NCBI GenBank assembly: GCA_903904615.1
Contig: CAIVDG010000164.1
Location: forward strand, 1-12,332
Reading direction: 5' to 3'
Length of the DNA stretch: 12,332 nucleotides
From: an uncultured Acidimicrobiaceae bacterium
GTDB taxonomy: Bacteria > Actinomycetota > Acidimicrobiia > Acidimicrobiales > Ilumatobacteraceae
Shown here: positions 1-6,832 of the stretch, one piece after another
Layout of the letters: every line of letters starts with the position of its first letter
Numbering within the stretch: the stretch's first letter is position 1
The notes under the pieces: model-generated
The model's input: only the letters and a program-made list of their open reading frames with translations
Database searches by the model: none
Told to the model about the DNA's origin: nothing
Made by a program: the position numbers and the translations under genes

Positions 1-75
1 AGTGTTCTTACCGAACAGCGACACGAACCAAGCGTTCAGCAAGTGCTTGAATTTTTCAGCGCGAAACTGAAATAA
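1..75 (+). CDS. C-terminal end of an unidentified protein (partial)
   Basis: The plus strand is open from the window edge to a TAA at 73-75 and encodes 24 residues ending in VLEFFSAKLK. The stretch reads like the amphipathic last helix of a globular protein, but it is too short to name a family. Its stop codon directly abuts the stop codon of the convergent dehydrogenase at 76-78, with no base between them. That tight packing makes a real gene end more likely than a chance open frame. The rest of the gene lies to the left of the window. No function is proposed. Confidence 0.5.
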   Translation, partial: SVLTEQRHEPSVQQVLEFFSAKLK

Positions 76-852
76 CTAACGAGGTCCACCATCAATTGGT
101 AGCAAGGTGCCCGTGGTGTAACTGCTGGCATCGCTTGCCAGATACAGCGCGGCTCCAACAATCTCGCGCGGCTCTCCACCACGCTGAAGCATGTAGGCAG
201 CACGTGCACGTGTTTGAAACTGTTCCATGTCCCATGCCTTTGAAATGTCGGTGAGAAATGGTCCGGGAACTAAACAGTTGACACGTACGTGTGGGCCAAA
301 AGTTCTGGCCAGACCCATCGTGAGGTTGTTCACAGCAGCCTTTGCTGCGCCGTACACCACTTCGTTGGGCGATGGGCGAGTGCTGGCGATGGAAGAGACA
401 TTGATAATGGAACCTCCACGAACGGACCCGTCATTGCCCGGTGTAGTCATATGTGTCCCGATGAGCGCCGATAAACGAAACGGTCCTTTGAGGTTGACGC
501 CCAACACTTTGTCGTAGAGCTCTTCGCTGACATCTACAAGTGATGGATACAAAGGAGACATACCGGCGTTGTTCACCAAGATGTCAATGTGCCCAAACTC
601 GGCAATGGCGGCATCGGCAAGACGGCCAGCGTCATCCCACGATGCAGCGTGATAGCCAATTGCTAATGCACGACGACCCATTGTGCGCACTTCGTTTGCC
701 ACAATTTCGCAGTTCTCCTGTTTACGACTTGCGACGACAATGTTTGCGCCGTGCTCAGCGAAGGCCAGTGCCATTTCGCGACCAAGTCCACGGCTTCCAC
801 CCGTGATGATGGCAGTGCGGCCTTCAAGAGAAAAAAGATTCGTAGTGCTCAT
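76..852 (-). CDS. SDR family NAD(P)-dependent oxidoreductase
   Basis: This is a complete 258-residue classical short-chain dehydrogenase/reductase, a normal length for the family. The Rossmann cofactor motif TGGSRGLG is at residues 17-24 and the structural NNAG motif is at 94-97. The catalytic tetrad is visible as N120, S154, Y167 and K171 (YxxxK). The C-terminus ends in the usual TGTLLPIDGG-type segment. Such enzymes move hydride between NAD(P)H and a carbonyl or alcohol in the cytoplasm. The substrate cannot be read from sequence; a 3-oxoacyl thioester, a sugar or a steroid-like alcohol are all possible. The ATG at 850-852 (minus strand) overlaps the stop of yaaA by 4 bases and follows an AAAGGAAA ribosome binding site, so the two genes are probably translationally coupled. 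The cofactor preference is not settled. Confidence 0.9.
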   Translation of the reverse strand: MSTTNLFSLEGRTAIITGGSRGLGREMALAFAEHGANIVVASRKQENCEIVANEVRTMGRRALAIGYHAASWDDAGRLADAAIAEFGHIDILVNNAGMSPLYPSLVDVSEELYDKVLGVNLKGPFRLSALIGTHMTTPGNDGSVRGGSIINVSSIASTRPSPNEVVYGAAKAAVNNLTMGLARTFGPHVRVNCLVPGPFLTDISKAWDMEQFQTRARAAYMLQRGGEPREIVGAALYLASDASSYTTGTLLPIDGGPR

Positions 853-1574
853 GATGTTTCCTTTGCGCGGTATTCGGGATGAGAGAAAGAAGTAATGAGA
901 GACGAGAGAGATGTTCGCCCACCATCGAGAAGATGACGAGCAAGTAGGCCCTTAGCCGCTTTTGCATTGTGGCCACCAACAACAGCACCTTTTTTCGACA
1001 CCAGGTCCACGTGCACAACATGAAGAGCTTCCCAATCAAACGCACTCTTGTGTTCCTGTGGCAAAAGATCGACCACAATCGTTTTCTTCACAGCAGATGC
1101 AAGCGCGGCGGTGAGGTCGTCTCGCCACCATGCGGAGACCAGACCAAGCGAGGGCAGGCGCGCACCCATTTTCAATCTGTACTCGGGCACTGGGTCGTCG
1201 GCGCGAACAAGACCGGCTAGGCCAGAGGGGACGAAGATTCGCTTTATGTACGCAGCGCGAGCCGACGCGGGAACAGACTGCAGATGAAGGTGGTCCCACA
1301 CCACACCGGTGTATCGCTGCCACGCGGGAAGCGTGGGTGCGCCCTTCAAGGAACGATTGCACGCTTGTGCATGTGAGAGGTAAGCACCTTTCACCCCTAG
1401 AAGTTTCTGGTCGCCCCCCTTGGCCAACTGCAATGCATCGGCAATGTCGGCGCGGAAGTCGCCGAACGCTGGTCCGAAGACGCCCGAATGGAATGACCAG
1501 GGTCTTTGAGAGTTGCCACCTGCGGCCTTGCCCTCGGAAGGTGGCAGGAGAATGACAAAAGGTGTTGCTCCCAT
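849..1574 (-). CDS. yaaA: YaaA family peroxide stress protein
   Basis: The 241-residue protein starts with the family signature LLPPSEGK (PPSEGK at residues 11-16). Near the C-terminus it carries the segment HNAKAAKGLLARHLL, the counterpart of the conserved YAKKARG-type block of YaaA/DUF328 proteins. E. coli YaaA, of similar length, limits intracellular iron and oxidative DNA damage during hydrogen peroxide stress. A cytoplasmic role of that kind is inferred here. The minus-strand ATG at 1572-1574 is preceded by AAGGGGG (bases 1584-1590) with a 9-base spacer, a good ribosome binding site. The gene is the first of a two-gene minus-strand operon with the dehydrogenase and is divergent from the ferredoxin. 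A shared promoter is likely in the short gap. The family is secure; the physiological role in this organism is not. Confidence 0.88.
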   Translation of the reverse strand: MGATPFVILLPPSEGKAAGGNSQRPWSFHSGVFGPAFGDFRADIADALQLAKGGDQKLLGVKGAYLSHAQACNRSLKGAPTLPAWQRYTGVVWDHLHLQSVPASARAAYIKRIFVPSGLAGLVRADDPVPEYRLKMGARLPSLGLVSAWWRDDLTAALASAVKKTIVVDLLPQEHKSAFDWEALHVVHVDLVSKKGAVVGGHNAKAAKGLLARHLLDGGRTSLSSLITSFSHPEYRAKETS

Positions 1575-1599
1575 AGTGTCGTACCCCCTTCTTTCCTCC

Positions 1600-1606
1600 T
1601 ACGCTA
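1600..1606. promoter_or_regulatory. Candidate bidirectional -10 element between yaaA and ferredoxin
   Basis: The heptamer TACGCTA reads as TACGCT on the plus strand (1600-1605) and as TAGCGT on the minus strand (1606-1601). Both match the TAnnnT core of a sigma-A -10 box. On the plus strand, 6 bases separate the box from the ATG at 1612, which would give a leaderless ferredoxin transcript. On the minus strand a start near 1594 would leave a leader of about 20 bases holding the yaaA Shine-Dalgarno sequence. No clear -35 hexamer is seen in either direction. This is an inference from pattern and spacing. Confidence 0.4.
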
Positions 1607-1611
1607 TGCGT

Positions 1612-1806
1612 ATGCGAGTTCATGTTGATTCATCCAAGTGCCAGGGCCACAACCGTTGTTATGCGTTAGCCCCCGAATTGTTCGATGTAGACGATCTTGG
1701 CAACGCGTTTGAATTGAATGACGGCGTTGTTCCCGCCGCTCTTGAAGACAAGGCACGTTTGGCTGTGGCCAACTGCCCCGAGTTTGCAATCACAATCGAA
1801 GACTGA
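1612..1806 (+). CDS. Small [3Fe-4S]-type ferredoxin (P450 redox partner)
   Basis: The protein has 64 residues and the pattern CxxHxxC followed by a distant CP pair (C10, H13, C16 and C55-P56 when counted from the ATG at 1612). This spacing, with His in place of the usual second Cys, is characteristic of actinobacterial ferredoxins that serve cytochromes P450 and carry a [3Fe-4S] cluster. The next gene, 16 bases downstream, is a P450, so this is very probably its electron donor. No ferredoxin reductase is in the window. Two in-frame ATGs, at 1606 and 1612, fit equally well on protein grounds. The later one is preferred because it sits 6 bases after a TAnnnT box and no Shine-Dalgarno sequence is visible. 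A frame extending back to 1513 is rejected because it overlaps the yaaA start and adds non-homologous sequence. Confidence 0.88.
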   Translation: MRVHVDSSKCQGHNRCYALAPELFDVDDLGNAFELNDGVVPAALEDKARLAVANCPEFAITIED

Positions 1807-1814
1807 AAAAGGAA
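1807..1814 (+). promoter_or_regulatory. Ribosome binding site fixing the P450 start
   Basis: AAAAGGAA lies directly after the ferredoxin stop and 8 bases before the ATG at 1823. It supports starting the P450 there rather than at the in-frame ATG at 1718, which lies inside the ferredoxin gene. Confidence 0.6.
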
Positions 1815-1822
1815 TACCCCCA

Positions 1823-3067
1823 ATGACTGACACCGTCTACGGCCCCGTTACCGACTGGGCAACCGACTTCGACCACGGCGCACCTGAATACAACGCCAAC
1901 ATCCATCAAATTTGGGATGACCTCAAGGCTGCAGGTTGCCCTATCGCACACACCGAGCGCTACGGCGGTGTGTGGTTGCCACTCACGCACGACTTGGTGA
2001 AAGAGATTGCATACGATCCTTCTCGTTTCTCCAGCCTCACTCCTGTTGTGCAGCAGTTGAAGCCAAGCCAGGCACGTGAACTCGATCCCGATGCATTGGG
2101 CGCACCAATCGGACCAGTTCCGCCAATTTCTTCCGACCCACCATTCCATGCAGATGCACGTCGCATTCTCTTGCCCGCGTTTTCGCCGAAGCAGATCGAC
2201 CCGTTGCGCAAGGAAGTTGAAGAGATTTGTAACAAGCTCATCGACGACATGGGCGATGCCGACATCATTGACGCAGCCGTTCAATACACCCAGCACATTC
2301 CGGTTCTTGTGGTTGCTCAAATGGTGGGCTTGCCATTGTCCGACGCAGACCGCTTCCGCGGTTGGGTTGACATGGTTCTCGGAGGCATCGGTGCAGAACG
2401 CACGGAAGAGCGCCTTGCTCAGTTCCAAGCAATGGACGAGTACCTCACTAAGCACATTGAAGATCACATCGAGAACCCTCGTGACGACTTAACGACATAT
2501 TTGCTGAACTCTGAAATCTTTGGCGAGAAGCTGTCGCCACGTCACGTGTTCGGAACAATTCTGCTGTTGATCATCGCAGGCATCGACACCACGTGGAGTG
2601 GTATCGGTTCATCGTTGTGGCACCTCGCATCGAACCCAGTCGATCGTCGTCGTCTTGTAGAAAATCCAGAGAAGATTCCTACTGCTACCGAAGAATTCCT
2701 TCGTGCATACGCACCTGTCACCATGGCCCGCATGGTCACCGACGACATGGAATTCCACGGTGTGCAGATGAAGAAAGAAGATCGTGTTCTTCTTCCGTTC
2801 CCTGCTGCAAACCGCGACGAGAAGCAATTTGCGAATCCTGCTGTCGTAGACATCGAACGTGAAGAAAACCGTCACGCTGCGTTTGGTCTCGGAATCCACC
2901 GTTGCATTGGTTCAAACCTTGCTCGTTTGGAAATGAATGTTGCCATCGAGGTTTTCCTCAAGCGCTTCCCCGATTTCGAACTCGATATGTCCGAACAAGT
3001 GACGTGGAGTTCAGGTCAGGTTCGCGGTCCTCGCAACTTGCCTTTCCGCATCAACGTTCGCGCGTAG
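1823..3067 (+). CDS. Cytochrome P450 (bacterial class I type)
   Basis: This 414-residue soluble P450 has all the core signatures. The I-helix oxygen-activation motif AGIDTT is at 252-257, the K-helix ExxR at E291-R294, and the heme-binding loop FGLGIHRCIG contains the thiolate ligand C361. No membrane anchor is present, as expected for a bacterial enzyme. It inserts one oxygen atom of O2 into an organic substrate using electrons delivered by a ferredoxin. The upstream ferredoxin, 16 bases away and presumably co-transcribed, is the likely donor. The substrate and P450 family number cannot be assigned by eye; terpenoid, steroid, fatty-acid or xenobiotic oxidation are all possible. The chosen start has a ribosome binding site, and the protein then begins with a typical short N-terminal region (MTDTVYGPV). 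The 35 extra codons back to 1718 would lie inside the ferredoxin. Confidence 0.95.
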   Translation: MTDTVYGPVTDWATDFDHGAPEYNANIHQIWDDLKAAGCPIAHTERYGGVWLPLTHDLVKEIAYDPSRFSSLTPVVQQLKPSQARELDPDALGAPIGPVPPISSDPPFHADARRILLPAFSPKQIDPLRKEVEEICNKLIDDMGDADIIDAAVQYTQHIPVLVVAQMVGLPLSDADRFRGWVDMVLGGIGAERTEERLAQFQAMDEYLTKHIEDHIENPRDDLTTYLLNSEIFGEKLSPRHVFGTILLLIIAGIDTTWSGIGSSLWHLASNPVDRRRLVENPEKIPTATEEFLRAYAPVTMARMVTDDMEFHGVQMKKEDRVLLPFPAANRDEKQFANPAVVDIEREENRHAAFGLGIHRCIGSNLARLEMNVAIEVFLKRFPDFELDMSEQVTWSSGQVRGPRNLPFRINVRA

Positions 3068-3103
3068 TCACACACGCATACCAGTCGCGACACAGCCCAG
3101 CCG

Positions 3104-3109
3104 TACAAT
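3104..3109 (+). promoter_or_regulatory. Candidate -10 box for pcrA
   Basis: TACAAT in the 51-base gap after the P450 is a 5 of 6 match to the consensus TATAAT. It lies 9 bases before the pcrA ATG, so a start about 7 bases downstream would leave a leader of only about three bases. No convincing -35 is visible. An 8-base palindrome, GTCGCGAC (3084-3091), lies just upstream and could be an operator, though it may be chance. Confidence 0.45.
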
Positions 3110-3118
3110 GGCGGGGTC

Positions 3119-5383
3119 ATGACGCAGCCACATTCCGCATTGCCCGGGGACAGCATCCCGCTTAATCCCGAACAGCAAGACGCGGTGTATCACCCCGGCG
3201 GTCCACTTTTGGTGGTTGCTGGTGCTGGCTCCGGAAAAACTCGCGTCCTTACACAACGCATCGCGTGGCTTATCTCCGAAGGCATTCATCCGCAGAGCAT
3301 TTTGGCCATTACGTTCACCAATAAGGCCGCCGAAGAAATGCGCCATCGCGTCGCCGATCTTGTGGGTGGCGTGTCACGCAGTATGTGGGTCACAACGTTC
3401 CACAAAGCTTGCGTTCGTATTCTGCGCCAACACGCCGAATCACTCGACTACCCAAAGCAATTCACCATCTACGACTCGCAAGACTCGAAGAGATTGGTGG
3501 GCTATGTCATTCGCGACATGGGACTCGATCCTAAGAAGTTTCCCGCAAATGCATCGCAAGCGCGCATCAGTTTGTGGAAGAACGAGCTTGTTACTCCCGC
3601 AACAGCATTCGACACCGCCGAGCACATTGCTGCACGTCGCCACGCAGAGATCTATCGCGAGTATCAGGCCCGTCTCGTGCGTGCCGGCGCAATGGACTTC
3701 GATGACTTGCTGGTCAACGTTGTTCGCCTCTTCGAAAAGTATCCCGATGTTCTGCGTTATTACCAAGAACGCTTCAAGCACATTCTCATTGACGAGTTTC
3801 AAGACACCAACCAAGCGCAGAATCGTATTGTTCTTATGTTGGGTGAGATGCACAAAAATGTGTGCGTCGTAGGCGATAGCGACCAAAGTATTTACAAGTT
3901 CCGCGGCGCAGACATGCGCAACATTGAAGACTTTGAAAGTGCGTTTGGCGAGGCAACCGTTGTCATTTTGTCGCAGAACTATCGCAGCACTCAAACAATT
4001 CTTACGGCTGCAAACGCGGTTATCTCTCAAAACGTTGGCCGTCGCCCCAAAGAACTGTGGACCTCTGCCGGAGACGGCGATCAAATAGTTCGCTATTACG
4101 CAGAAGACGAGTACGACGAAGCGTCGTGGGTTTCTACAACTGCGCGAGACCTACACAACAATGACGGGCGTTCATGGGGCGACATTGCGGTTATGTATCG
4201 CACCAATGCGCAAAGCCGTGGCATTGAAGAAGCTTTTATGCGTGCCGGTACTCCATACAAAGTGGTGGGCGGTACAAAGTTTTACGACCGTCGCGAAGTG
4301 AAAGATGCAATCGCATATCTCAAAGCCGGCGCTAACCCACTCGACGAAATCAGCATCAAGCGTGTTCTTAATGTGCCAAAGCGTGGCATTGGCGATACCA
4401 GCATTGGCAAAGTTGACTCCTTCGCTGCTGCCAATGGAATTTCGTTTATCGATGCCATGCGCCGCGCAGCTGAAGCCGGTGTTGGCGGATCAGCGGCAAA
4501 AGGAATCGCATCCTTTGTTGCACTCGTCGACCAGATGCATGCTTCGCTTGCAGACGGTCCATCGGCGTTGTTGGAACTTGCCATGAACAACAGCGGGTAT
4601 CTCACTGAACTTGAGAACGAAGACACTGTTGAAGCAGCTGGTCGCCTTGAGAACCTCTCAGAACTCATTGGTTCTGCTGCTGAATATACGCAGGTCGACG
4701 AATTTCTTGAACAAGTGGCGTTGGTTGCCGATACCGACGACTTAGACGGTGAAAACCACGTTGTTCTCATGACTCTGCACTCGGCAAAGGGTCTGGAATA
4801 TCCAGTGGTGTTCTTGGTGGGGTGTGAAGAAGGAATCTTCCCGCACAGTCGCGCACTCACCGAACCAGCAGAGCTTGAAGAAGAGCGTCGTCTTGCGTAT
4901 GTGGGTCTCACGCGCGCACGCGAACGTTTGTATGTCTCACATGCATGGCATCGCATGTTGTTTGGTCAGTCGCAGTACAACCCGCCATCGCGTTTCTTGG
5001 CTGAAATTCCCCTTGAACTATTCGATCGTCAAGGCAATGTCGACTCTGGTTCCGACCATGGCCGCAGTTACGGCCGCACACCAGGCGACTGGCACGATGC
5101 AGAGTTGCCCTCGTATCGCCGACGCAACGACGACGAACCAGAAGGCCGCACATTCGGCGCAAAACGTACTGAACGCGCTCTTCGTGCACCAGCACAGCCG
5201 CGAAACACTGAACATCTCGAGGGTCTCAAGGCCGGAGACGATGTGGAACACGCGGTATTTGGCGAAGGCGTCGTCATTGAAATCAAGGGAACTGGAGACA
5301 AAGCCGAAGTCACCGTTCGCTTCCGCGACCGAGGAACCAAACATCTCGCATTGGCGTGGGCGCCGCTAAAGAAATTGTCATGA
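3119..5383 (+). CDS. pcrA: ATP-dependent DNA helicase PcrA/UvrD
   Basis: The 754-residue superfamily 1A 3'-to-5' helicase is a usual length for PcrA. The motifs appear in order: the Q-motif LNPEQQ (15-20); Walker A AGAGSGKT (34-41); motif Ia TFTNKAA (65-71); motif II DEFQD (225-229); motif III GDSDQSIY (252-259); motif IV QNYRST (286-291); motif V around LHSAKGLE (553-560); and motif VI YVGLTRAR (594-601). A polar, probably disordered linker then leads to a Tudor-like C-terminal domain at about 702-754 (FGEGVV...KKLS), which in PcrA contacts RNA polymerase or DNA. The enzyme unwinds DNA during nucleotide-excision and mismatch repair, removes RecA and resolves replication-transcription conflicts. 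It probably has its own promoter (TACAAT at 3104-3109). Actinobacteria commonly carry this gene a few genes upstream of sucC and sucD, as here. Confidence 0.96.
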   Translation: MTQPHSALPGDSIPLNPEQQDAVYHPGGPLLVVAGAGSGKTRVLTQRIAWLISEGIHPQSILAITFTNKAAEEMRHRVADLVGGVSRSMWVTTFHKACVRILRQHAESLDYPKQFTIYDSQDSKRLVGYVIRDMGLDPKKFPANASQARISLWKNELVTPATAFDTAEHIAARRHAEIYREYQARLVRAGAMDFDDLLVNVVRLFEKYPDVLRYYQERFKHILIDEFQDTNQAQNRIVLMLGEMHKNVCVVGDSDQSIYKFRGADMRNIEDFESAFGEATVVILSQNYRSTQTILTAANAVISQNVGRRPKELWTSAGDGDQIVRYYAEDEYDEASWVSTTARDLHNNDGRSWGDIAVMYRTNAQSRGIEEAFMRAGTPYKVVGGTKFYDRREVKDAIAYLKAGANPLDEISIKRVLNVPKRGIGDTSIGKVDSFAAANGISFIDAMRRAAEAGVGGSAAKGIASFVALVDQMHASLADGPSALLELAMNNSGYLTELENEDTVEAAGRLENLSELIGSAAEYTQVDEFLEQVALVADTDDLDGENHVVLMTLHSAKGLEYPVVFLVGCEEGIFPHSRALTEPAELEEERRLAYVGLTRARERLYVSHAWHRMLFGQSQYNPPSRFLAEIPLELFDRQGNVDSGSDHGRSYGRTPGDWHDAELPSYRRRNDDEPEGRTFGAKRTERALRAPAQPRNTEHLEGLKAGDDVEHAVFGEGVVIEIKGTGDKAEVTVRFRDRGTKHLALAWAPLKKLS

Positions 5384-5410
5384 AGTACGCCGCGAATGCC
5401 GCGGAGTAGT

Positions 5411-5420
5411 AAAAAGGAAG
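5411..5420 (+). promoter_or_regulatory. Ribosome binding site fixing the flavodoxin-like start
   Basis: AAAAAGGAAG lies just upstream of the ATG at 5423. It favours that start over the in-frame ATG at 5396, which would add nine unconserved-looking residues and place this purine tract inside the coding sequence. Confidence 0.6.
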
Positions 5421-5422
5421 TC

Positions 5423-5851
5423 ATGAAGGCAGCGATCCTTATCGAAAGTCTCACCGGCAACACGTGGAAGGCGGGCGAACTCATCGCCGCAAATCTGCAG
5501 CAAGAGAACTGGTCCATCACGGGCTTGTCTGCGGTGAAGTCACCCGACCATGCATCAATTCAAGAAGCCGACACCATCATTGTTGGTACTTGGGTGCATG
5601 GACTTTTTGTCGTTGGTCAAGCTCCGTGGGCAATTGACCGTCTTCGTGCATTGCCGGCAATGTCAGGCAAAAAAGCAGTTGCGTTTTGCACATTCGCATT
5701 GAACCCGGGCAAGTCACTCGACGTTATGACCAACACGTTGTTGTCTCGCGGCGCCGACGTAGTAGGTGGTCTTGCATTGCATCGCGGAAAACTTGCTGCT
5801 CACTCAGAAGAGTTTGCAATTCGCCTCGTTGACTCCGTCAGCGCGCGCTAA
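5423..5851 (+). CDS. Flavodoxin-like domain protein
   Basis: The 142-residue protein begins with beta-strand KAAILIE, followed at once by SLTGNT (9-14). That matches the flavodoxin phosphate-binding loop (S/T)xTGxT, which holds FMN. The later segment IIVGTWVHG resembles the strand and loop that pack against the isoalloxazine ring. The size fits a single flavodoxin fold with no fused partner domain. It is probably cytoplasmic and could carry electrons in an FMN-dependent reaction. It begins 39 bases after pcrA, with a good ribosome binding site at 5411-5420, so read-through from pcrA is likely. Its stop lies 5 bases from the stop of the convergent membrane protein. Whether it is a true low-potential flavodoxin, an NADPH-dependent FMN reductase relative or a member that has lost FMN cannot be decided. 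A link to the nearby P450 is possible but unsupported. Confidence 0.75.
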   Translation: MKAAILIESLTGNTWKAGELIAANLQQENWSITGLSAVKSPDHASIQEADTIIVGTWVHGLFVVGQAPWAIDRLRALPAMSGKKAVAFCTFALNPGKSLDVMTNTLLSRGADVVGGLALHRGKLAAHSEEFAIRLVDSVSAR

Positions 5852-5856
5852 GTCCG

Positions 5857-6363
5857 CTACGGCAGCGTGGGTGTTGTTACACCGCGCAAGTCCACATACA
5901 ACGTCTTGCGGTTCTCAACAATGGGCCGAACCGCTTCAGGTAACTGAAGGTCGTCCACGGAAAGTGTTCTGCCGTCGCAATCGGTGAATTCTCGCGACCC
6001 TTGTTCATGGGTCACCAAACAGGTGGAGTCTCGGTCGGCGGGGTAGCCGTAATACACACGCCAACCGGTGGCGGGGTCGTCACCTGTGTGATCGAGAACA
6101 ATCGAGCGCACGCCGTCGGGACTCTTGAGGTCGGGGAACAGAAGCGGGCCATCTTTTGCCACTGACTTCGCCAAGGGCTCCACTTTGCCCACCTCGAACA
6201 CTTTGTTGGCCACGGCGTCGGTGGGATCTGCGCGGTCATTGATGGAACCAGCCACCACCCATAGACCAGCAAAAAACAGGGCAAAGAACACAATGCCACC
6301 CAAAACTGGCACAACGGCTCTGGCCAAGGGGGAGCGCAAGCGGGGGGTTTCCATGGCCCCCAT
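5857..6363 (-). CDS. Membrane-anchored protein, possible degenerate Rieske-like domain
   Basis: The 168-residue protein has a basic N-terminus (R8, R10, R15), one hydrophobic helix at about 16-39, and a soluble part of about 130 residues. The charge pattern places the soluble part outside the cytoplasmic membrane. No family is recognised with certainty. The region around residues 73-141 (LLFPDL..., then C115, H119, C129 in a DCDGR segment, then a VDDL segment) recalls the fold order of a Rieske iron-sulfur domain. However, the required CxH and CxxH ligand pairs are absent, so an iron-sulfur cluster is unlikely; C115 and C129 might form a disulfide. No Shine-Dalgarno sequence or clear promoter is seen, and a second in-frame ATG three codons later (6352-6354) is an alternative start. 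The gene stands alone on the minus strand and is divergent from the B12-binding gene. Coding status is supported by composition and packing; function is unknown. Confidence 0.7.
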   Translation of the reverse strand: MGAMETPRLRSPLARAVVPVLGGIVFFALFFAGLWVVAGSINDRADPTDAVANKVFEVGKVEPLAKSVAKDGPLLFPDLKSPDGVRSIVLDHTGDDPATGWRVYYGYPADRDSTCLVTHEQGSREFTDCDGRTLSVDDLQLPEAVRPIVENRKTLYVDLRGVTTPTLP

Positions 6364-6397
6364 TGTGGCGGGTTGGTGGACAAGTGCCTGTTCGGCG

Positions 6398-6403
6398 TAG
6401 GGT
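6398..6403 (+). promoter_or_regulatory. Candidate -10 box for the B12-binding gene
   Basis: TAGGGT matches TAnnnT and lies 9 bases before the GTG start at 6413. Its first three bases are an in-frame TAG that blocks any upstream start. TTGGTG at 6373-6378 could be a weak -35 with a long 19-base spacer. The gap between box and start (GTTTC-type pyrimidine-rich sequence) holds no Shine-Dalgarno sequence. Confidence 0.35.
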
Positions 6404-6412
6404 TTCTTTTCT

Positions 6413-6814
6413 GTGAAGCGCCCCTACCGAGTTGTTGTTGCCAAGCCAGGTCTTGATGGTCATGACCGTGGAGCCAAGACCATTACCCGTGCTCTTCGTG
6501 ACCACGGGTTCGAGGTCATCTATACCGGCCTCCATCAGACCCCCGAGCAGATTGCCGAAACTGCAATGCAGGAAGACGCAGATGCTGTTGGCTTGTCGCT
6601 ACTTTCGGGCGCTCACAACACGCTCTTCCCTCGTGTCATGGAAGAACTTGGAAACCGCGACTTGGCCGACATTCTCGTTTTCGGCGGGGGAGTTATCCCT
6701 GACGCCGACGCGCGCATTCTGCGCGAACAGGGCGTTGGAAACATCTTTGGACCAGGTTCATCATTGAAGGCCATTTGTCAGTGGCTTGAAGAAGAACTCG
6801 ACAACCGCGAATAG
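6413..6814 (+). CDS. Cobalamin B12-binding small subunit of an acyl-CoA mutase
   Basis: The 133-residue protein is a stand-alone B12-binding domain. It carries the base-off/His-on motif DGHDRG (DxHxxG) near residues 15-20, whose His coordinates cobalt. The downstream SLLSGAH segment and the FGGGVIP loop bracket the nucleotide tail of cobalamin. The size and motifs match the small subunit of isobutyryl-CoA mutase (IcmB) and related two-subunit mutases, and the C-terminal domain of methylmalonyl-CoA mutase. From memory, Streptomyces also has an icmB-type gene between pcrA and sucC. The partner large subunit is not in the window, so the acyl-CoA rearranged is unknown; isobutyryl-, 2-hydroxyisobutyryl-, ethylmalonyl- and methylmalonyl-CoA are candidates. 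GTG at 6413 is the only reasonable start because TAG occurs in frame 15 bases upstream. It is followed after 18 bases by sucC, whose enzyme uses succinyl-CoA. Confidence 0.88.
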   Translation: MKRPYRVVVAKPGLDGHDRGAKTITRALRDHGFEVIYTGLHQTPEQIAETAMQEDADAVGLSLLSGAHNTLFPRVMEELGNRDLADILVFGGGVIPDADARILREQGVGNIFGPGSSLKAICQWLEEELDNRE

Positions 6815-6832
6815 AAATACACGGAGTAATTC

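Noticed and set aside
1513..1611. Longer ferredoxin starting at 1513
   Set aside because: The extra residues overlap the yaaA coding region and resemble nothing in the ferredoxin family, which starts close to MRVHVD.
1718..1822. N-terminal extension of the P450 back to the ATG at 1718
   Set aside because: It would overlap the ferredoxin coding sequence in another frame, has no P450-like content, and a good ribosome binding site precedes 1823.
3084..3091. Palindrome GTCGCGAC upstream of pcrA as an SOS operator
   Set aside because: It does not match the actinobacterial LexA box (TCGAACA-type half sites), and an 8-base palindrome is common by chance.
5390..5404. CCGCG/CGCGG inverted repeat after pcrA as a terminator
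   Set aside because: The stem is only 5 bases with no following T-run, and it lies next to the ribosome binding site of the next gene.
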